Origin: Dyella subtropica
Lineage (GTDB): Bacteria > Pseudomonadota > Gammaproteobacteria > Xanthomonadales > Rhodanobacteraceae
Direction: 5' to 3'
Assembly: GCF_026283965.1 (NCBI RefSeq)
Contig: NZ_JAPDPD010000022.1
Span: 28,403 to 92,402, forward strand
Length of the DNA: 64,000 nt
Made by a program: the position numbers and the translations under genes. This document shows positions 61,796 to 64,000 of this stretch, piece by piece; position 1 is the first letter of the stretch; every line of letters begins with the position of its first letter. Below the pieces are notes generated by a model that was not told where the DNA came from, made no database searches, and worked only from the letters and a program-made list of their open reading frames with translations.

Positions 61796-62458
61796 ATGCG
61801 CCTCTATCACTTTCTGGAAGCCAAATGGGCGCTGGACGACATCCGCTATCGGCGCTTGAAAGTGTCGCATCTGGACAAGCTCAACGACCCCTTTGAGTTT
61901 TTCGCCGTCGATCTGTCAGACAAGGTTTTTCGTCGGGCCTTGATTCGAACACGCGATAAGTTGGCAGCTAATCGCGGCATCATTTGTTTCTGCAATAACT
62001 GGCGAAACCCCCTGATGTGGGCGCACTACGGCGACCGCTACAAGGGTATTTGCCTAGGCTTTGATGTGATCGCACCTGAGGGAGCCATCGCAAAAATTGA
62101 CTATGTGGAAAGGCGACTCAAACGACCCAGAGACTTTCTCGCCCAGACAGAAGCCGACAAGCTCGCTTTTCTTCAGCGCCTAATCACGACGAAGTTCCAT
62201 CACTGGCAATACGAGGGCGAGCACCGGCTCTACGTCAGCCTAGACACGAATGACCCGAACACAGGGCAATACTTTTTCGACTTCGGGAAACAGTTAGTGT
62301 TGCGTGAGGTCATCGTGGGCGCTGAATCGGACACGACGCGTAAGCAAGTTCGCGATGCGCTGGGTTCGCTGGCGCCCACGGTCGAGGCATTCAAGAGCCG
62401 TCCGGGCTTTAGCAACTTTGAGGTTGTGCGCAACCAAGACAGGAGCGCATGGAAGTAG
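61796..62458 (+). CDS. DUF2971 family protein
   Basis: A 220-residue DUF2971 protein: MRLYHFLEAKWALDDIRYRR, LKVSHLDKLNDPFEFFAVDL, IICFCNNWRNPLMWAHYGDR and YKGICLGFDV are the family signatures (Y-x-F, NDPFE, SxxxxxxLMWxHYG). C-terminal HWQYEGEHRLYVSLD is the WxYExExR motif. Function is unknown; members are scattered in accessory regions and some lie near defence genes. There is no clear ribosome-binding site ahead of the ATG. It stands alone among short genes and repeats. Confidence 0.85.
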   Translation: MRLYHFLEAKWALDDIRYRRLKVSHLDKLNDPFEFFAVDLSDKVFRRALIRTRDKLAANRGIICFCNNWRNPLMWAHYGDRYKGICLGFDVIAPEGAIAKIDYVERRLKRPRDFLAQTEADKLAFLQRLITTKFHHWQYEGEHRLYVSLDTNDPNTGQYFFDFGKQLVLREVIVGAESDTTRKQVRDALGSLAPTVEAFKSRPGFSNFEVVRNQDRSAWK

Positions 62459-62850
62459 TCGCCGGCCGCAGGGAGTGAGGCGCCCCCGGCGTACCGTCCA
62501 GCCCCAGCCTGCTCCTTGGTCTCAACCATGCTCTTCTGCCCCATCGGACCCAACCCGCTCAACGCTTTGGGTCGGAAACAGACGTTCCCAAATCGCCTTC
62601 TGGAGCCTGTCAATCACCTAGGCAGAGCACAAAAGATTCAGAGTCATCTTGCGCACGGTAGCTTGCGTTGGACTATCAACGGTGCCGGAAGCATCGACTC
62701 TATACCCGGGACAGTCCATGTTGCCCTCGCGATTGTCCTTGATGGCACATTCGGCCCCGATGTTGAAATCCACGCGCCCCTAGCGGCTTGACCTGACTAC
62801 GGAGACATCCTTGCATGTCCCCAGCACCCGTACCAGTACCGCGTCGTTGC
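62459..62850. other. Intergenic region, nothing convincing
   Basis: About 390 bp. A plus-strand open frame (62516-62791) begins with TTG, lacks a ribosome-binding site and has no recognisable product. Confidence 0.5.
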
Positions 62851-62967
62851 TCAGCGCAATCCATTATCGCTTCTCAAGTCCTCGCCAGCGACGCTAGCTG
62901 AGAAGGGCCATAGTGCAGCGAGGAGAATCACCGGAACGACTGATACCGTACAAAGCCTTCTCTTCAT
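62851..62967 (-). CDS. Short exported-peptide candidate, 38 residues
   Basis: ATG at 62967 preceded by GGGAGGCAGG. The product MKRRLCTVSVVPVILLAALW continues PFSASVAGEDLRSDNGLR. It looks like a signal peptide (positive start, hydrophobic core, AxA-like SVA cleavage) plus about 11 residues, so either a tiny secreted peptide or the stump of a truncated exported gene. Its leader resembles that of the gene at 61282-61506. Confidence 0.35.
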   Translation of the reverse strand: MKRRLCTVSVVPVILLAALWPFSASVAGEDLRSDNGLR

Positions 62968-63147
62968 CCCTGCCTCCCGAAACAAGCTCTTGGTTAGATT
63001 CGCTGGCGAATGGCCAGCCATGGGCCTAGTAAATCCATCCTAGACCAAGCTCCTGTCGCGTGAGTGGCTTAGCCAAGGCTAGAAGATGTCTCCTATGGGT
63101 CGAAAGCGGACACTACCGATCATTTGGGCGTCGCTCGCGGATGCCCT

Positions 63148-63810
63148 TCACATTGATTCCGGTGACGCCCAACACAATCCAGTCGGCAACGAAGGGCCAT
63201 AGAGAAAGTGCAGGATGCGGCGAGGTGACGGAGAGCGTGGCTTACTGGATGAATGAATCAGCAAGGGACGCATGACCAATGCACCGCCCCGTGGCACCAG
63301 GCATTTGATCCTCTGCTCTGCGTACTTGCTGACCGAAGCACTGGCGAGCCGCCCCTTCGCATGGCTCCCGGGAACAACCTCGAGCGGCCCCGTCTCGGAC
63401 GCATTCCCGTCCAGCTGAAGGCGCACTGCGACCAGGTCCTCCAAAAATGCGGTAGGAGGCTGTGCGAACCAGACATTCTCCTTCCTGGACCAGCCGGCCC
63501 ACCCAGGGATATCAACGCGATCGGCTACAGGGATGCTCAGGTCCTGATGCGGCGTCACCGACCAGCTCACACCATCCCCTTTGGCGAAAAGGGAGCATTG
63601 GACGGCGCGATGCCGCTCGTCCAGCAAACCCAAACCAAGGAGCTTCCGATGTAAGACGCCCGCCGTGTGAGCGACGACTTGGTTACCGAGAAGATCACGC
63701 GATCCAGGTTTACTCGAATCTCTATCTGAGATGGCCTTTATTAGCTCATCACATGCATCTGGCGATACAACTTCAGAAAGAATGGTGAAGCCATCGTCTT
63801 CAAACTTCAC
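63148..63810 (-). CDS. Phytanoyl-CoA dioxygenase (PhyH)-like Fe(II)/2-oxoglutarate enzyme
   Basis: A 220-residue protein starting at GTG (63810) with an ideal AAGGAGG five bases ahead. The iron-binding HxD pair is His 88/Asp 90 in SVTPHQDLSIPV and the distal His is His 186 in MRPLLIHSSSK; PRRILHFLYG supplies the likely 2-oxoglutarate arginine. ETGPLEVVPGSHAKG is the PhyH loop. It should hydroxylate a small molecule or lipid; the substrate is unknown. It is shorter than most PhyH proteins (260-300), mainly at the C-terminus, but retains the active site. Confidence 0.8.
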   Translation of the reverse strand: MKFEDDGFTILSEVVSPDACDELIKAISDRDSSKPGSRDLLGNQVVAHTAGVLHRKLLGLGLLDERHRAVQCSLFAKGDGVSWSVTPHQDLSIPVADRVDIPGWAGWSRKENVWFAQPPTAFLEDLVAVRLQLDGNASETGPLEVVPGSHAKGRLASASVSKYAEQRIKCLVPRGGALVMRPLLIHSSSKPRSPSPRRILHFLYGPSLPTGLCWASPESM

Positions 63811-63885
63811 GTTTCCTCCTTGATTCGCTTACCACTTCAGTCGATGCAACGTGAAATGCGCAGTGTCCGCTTCGGGTTGCGGATT

Positions 63886-64000
63886 CAGCCGGTCGTTGCA
63901 ACACCCATAGACTGCTTGAGCAGGAGGCGTGTTGCCAATGGCCCAACGACCCCGGATCCATTACACGGACACCCAGAAGGCGCTGATGTGGGATCGCTGG
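63886..64000 (+). mobile_element. IS30-family insertion sequence, left part
   Basis: The window ends inside an IS30-type element. An inverted-repeat-like sequence begins around 63886 (TTCAGCCGGTCGTTGCAACA), followed by a short leader with GGAGG and then a transposase start. The element interrupts or abuts a partial copy of the GTCCGCTT repeat (63863-63885). The right end is outside the window. Confidence 0.6.
63938..64000 (+). CDS. IS30-family transposase (first 21 residues)
   Basis: The ATG at 63938 opens MAQRPRIHYTDTQKALMWDR, the N-terminal helix-turn-helix start of IS30-family transposases (HYT-x-x-QKALMWDRW), and the frame is open to the window edge. GGAGG lies 12 bases upstream. Confidence 0.7.
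   Translation, partial: MAQRPRIHYTDTQKALMWDRW

Noticed and set aside
62516..62791. Plus-strand 91-codon frame after the DUF2971 gene
   Set aside because: It begins at TTG, has no ribosome-binding site and no recognisable features.
61235..63885. Integron-type attC cassette array
   Set aside because: The palindromes lack the 7-bp core sites of attC, gene directions are mixed, and no integron integrase is seen. Kept only as a repeat finding.
1..64000. tRNA, rRNA or riboswitch genes
   Set aside because: No cloverleaf, rRNA-like stretch or known riboswitch core was recognised by eye; a covariance-model search would be needed to exclude small RNAs.

Overview
The window looks like a chromosome segment of a high-GC gammaproteobacterium of the Xanthomonadales, most likely Rhodanobacteraceae (Dyella/Luteibacter/Rhodanobacter type). 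This is inferred from gene families, codon bias and the many palindromic intergenic repeats; no rRNA or tRNA gene was seen to confirm it.

Layout. (1) 1-7942, minus strand: a tightly overlapping nine-gene surface-polysaccharide operon: fdtA-like isomerase, PglD-type acyltransferase, beta-propeller protein, FemAB/GNAT-like protein, fdtB-like aminotransferase, Wzx flippase, GT2, Wzy-like polymerase, partial Wzz. It points to a dTDP-3-amino-3,6-dideoxyhexose (Fuc3NAc/Qui3NAc type) in the glycan. (2) 8540-13023, minus: a porin-cytochrome operon of MtrA-type decaheme cytochrome, MtrB/PioB-type barrel and diheme cytochrome c, fit to move electrons across the outer membrane. (3) 13686-14917: an ECF sigma factor and its membrane anti-sigma factor. 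(4) 15652-25210, minus: an acyltransferase, then a 2403-residue trimeric autotransporter adhesin with a BamE/OmpA-type lipoprotein behind it. (5) 25211-28527: gene-poor and partly AT-richer, with a thioesterase pseudogene and one orphan gene. (6) 28528-34704: a DUF1800/DUF1501 pair, an AIM24-family protein and a secreted beta-helix protein. (7) 35703-39608, minus: ThDP decarboxylase plus FAD amine oxidase, a likely amino acid to aldehyde module. (8) 40673-42544: a large exported protein with one C-terminal heme site. (9) 42613-52643: the most unusual locus, described below. (10) 53045-64000: a second beta-helix protein with a nearly identical leader, a small glycan cluster (GT4, polysaccharide deacetylase, DUF535, CapA), then small accessory genes and the start of an IS30-family transposase.

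The standout system is the nine-gene plus-strand operon hypF-hypC-SIS-hypD-hypE-(FmdE-like)-(PRTase-like)-(VanX-like)-(orphan [NiFe]-hydrogenase large-subunit-like). The machinery for an Fe(CN)2CO group is complete with its signature cysteines intact. In the window there is no hydrogenase small subunit, no hypA/hypB for nickel and no maturation endopeptidase. The large-subunit homologue keeps the C-terminal DPCxxC but has lost one cysteine of the N-terminal CxxC pair, and the VanX-like protein has lost its catalytic glutamate. This suggests repurposed proteins around a modified, perhaps nickel-free, iron site with an unknown reaction.

Two genome-scale patterns also stand out: several families of palindromic interspersed repeats, some bounded by Tn5-like ends, and in-frame 15-bp tandem duplications at or near the ends of at least six genes.
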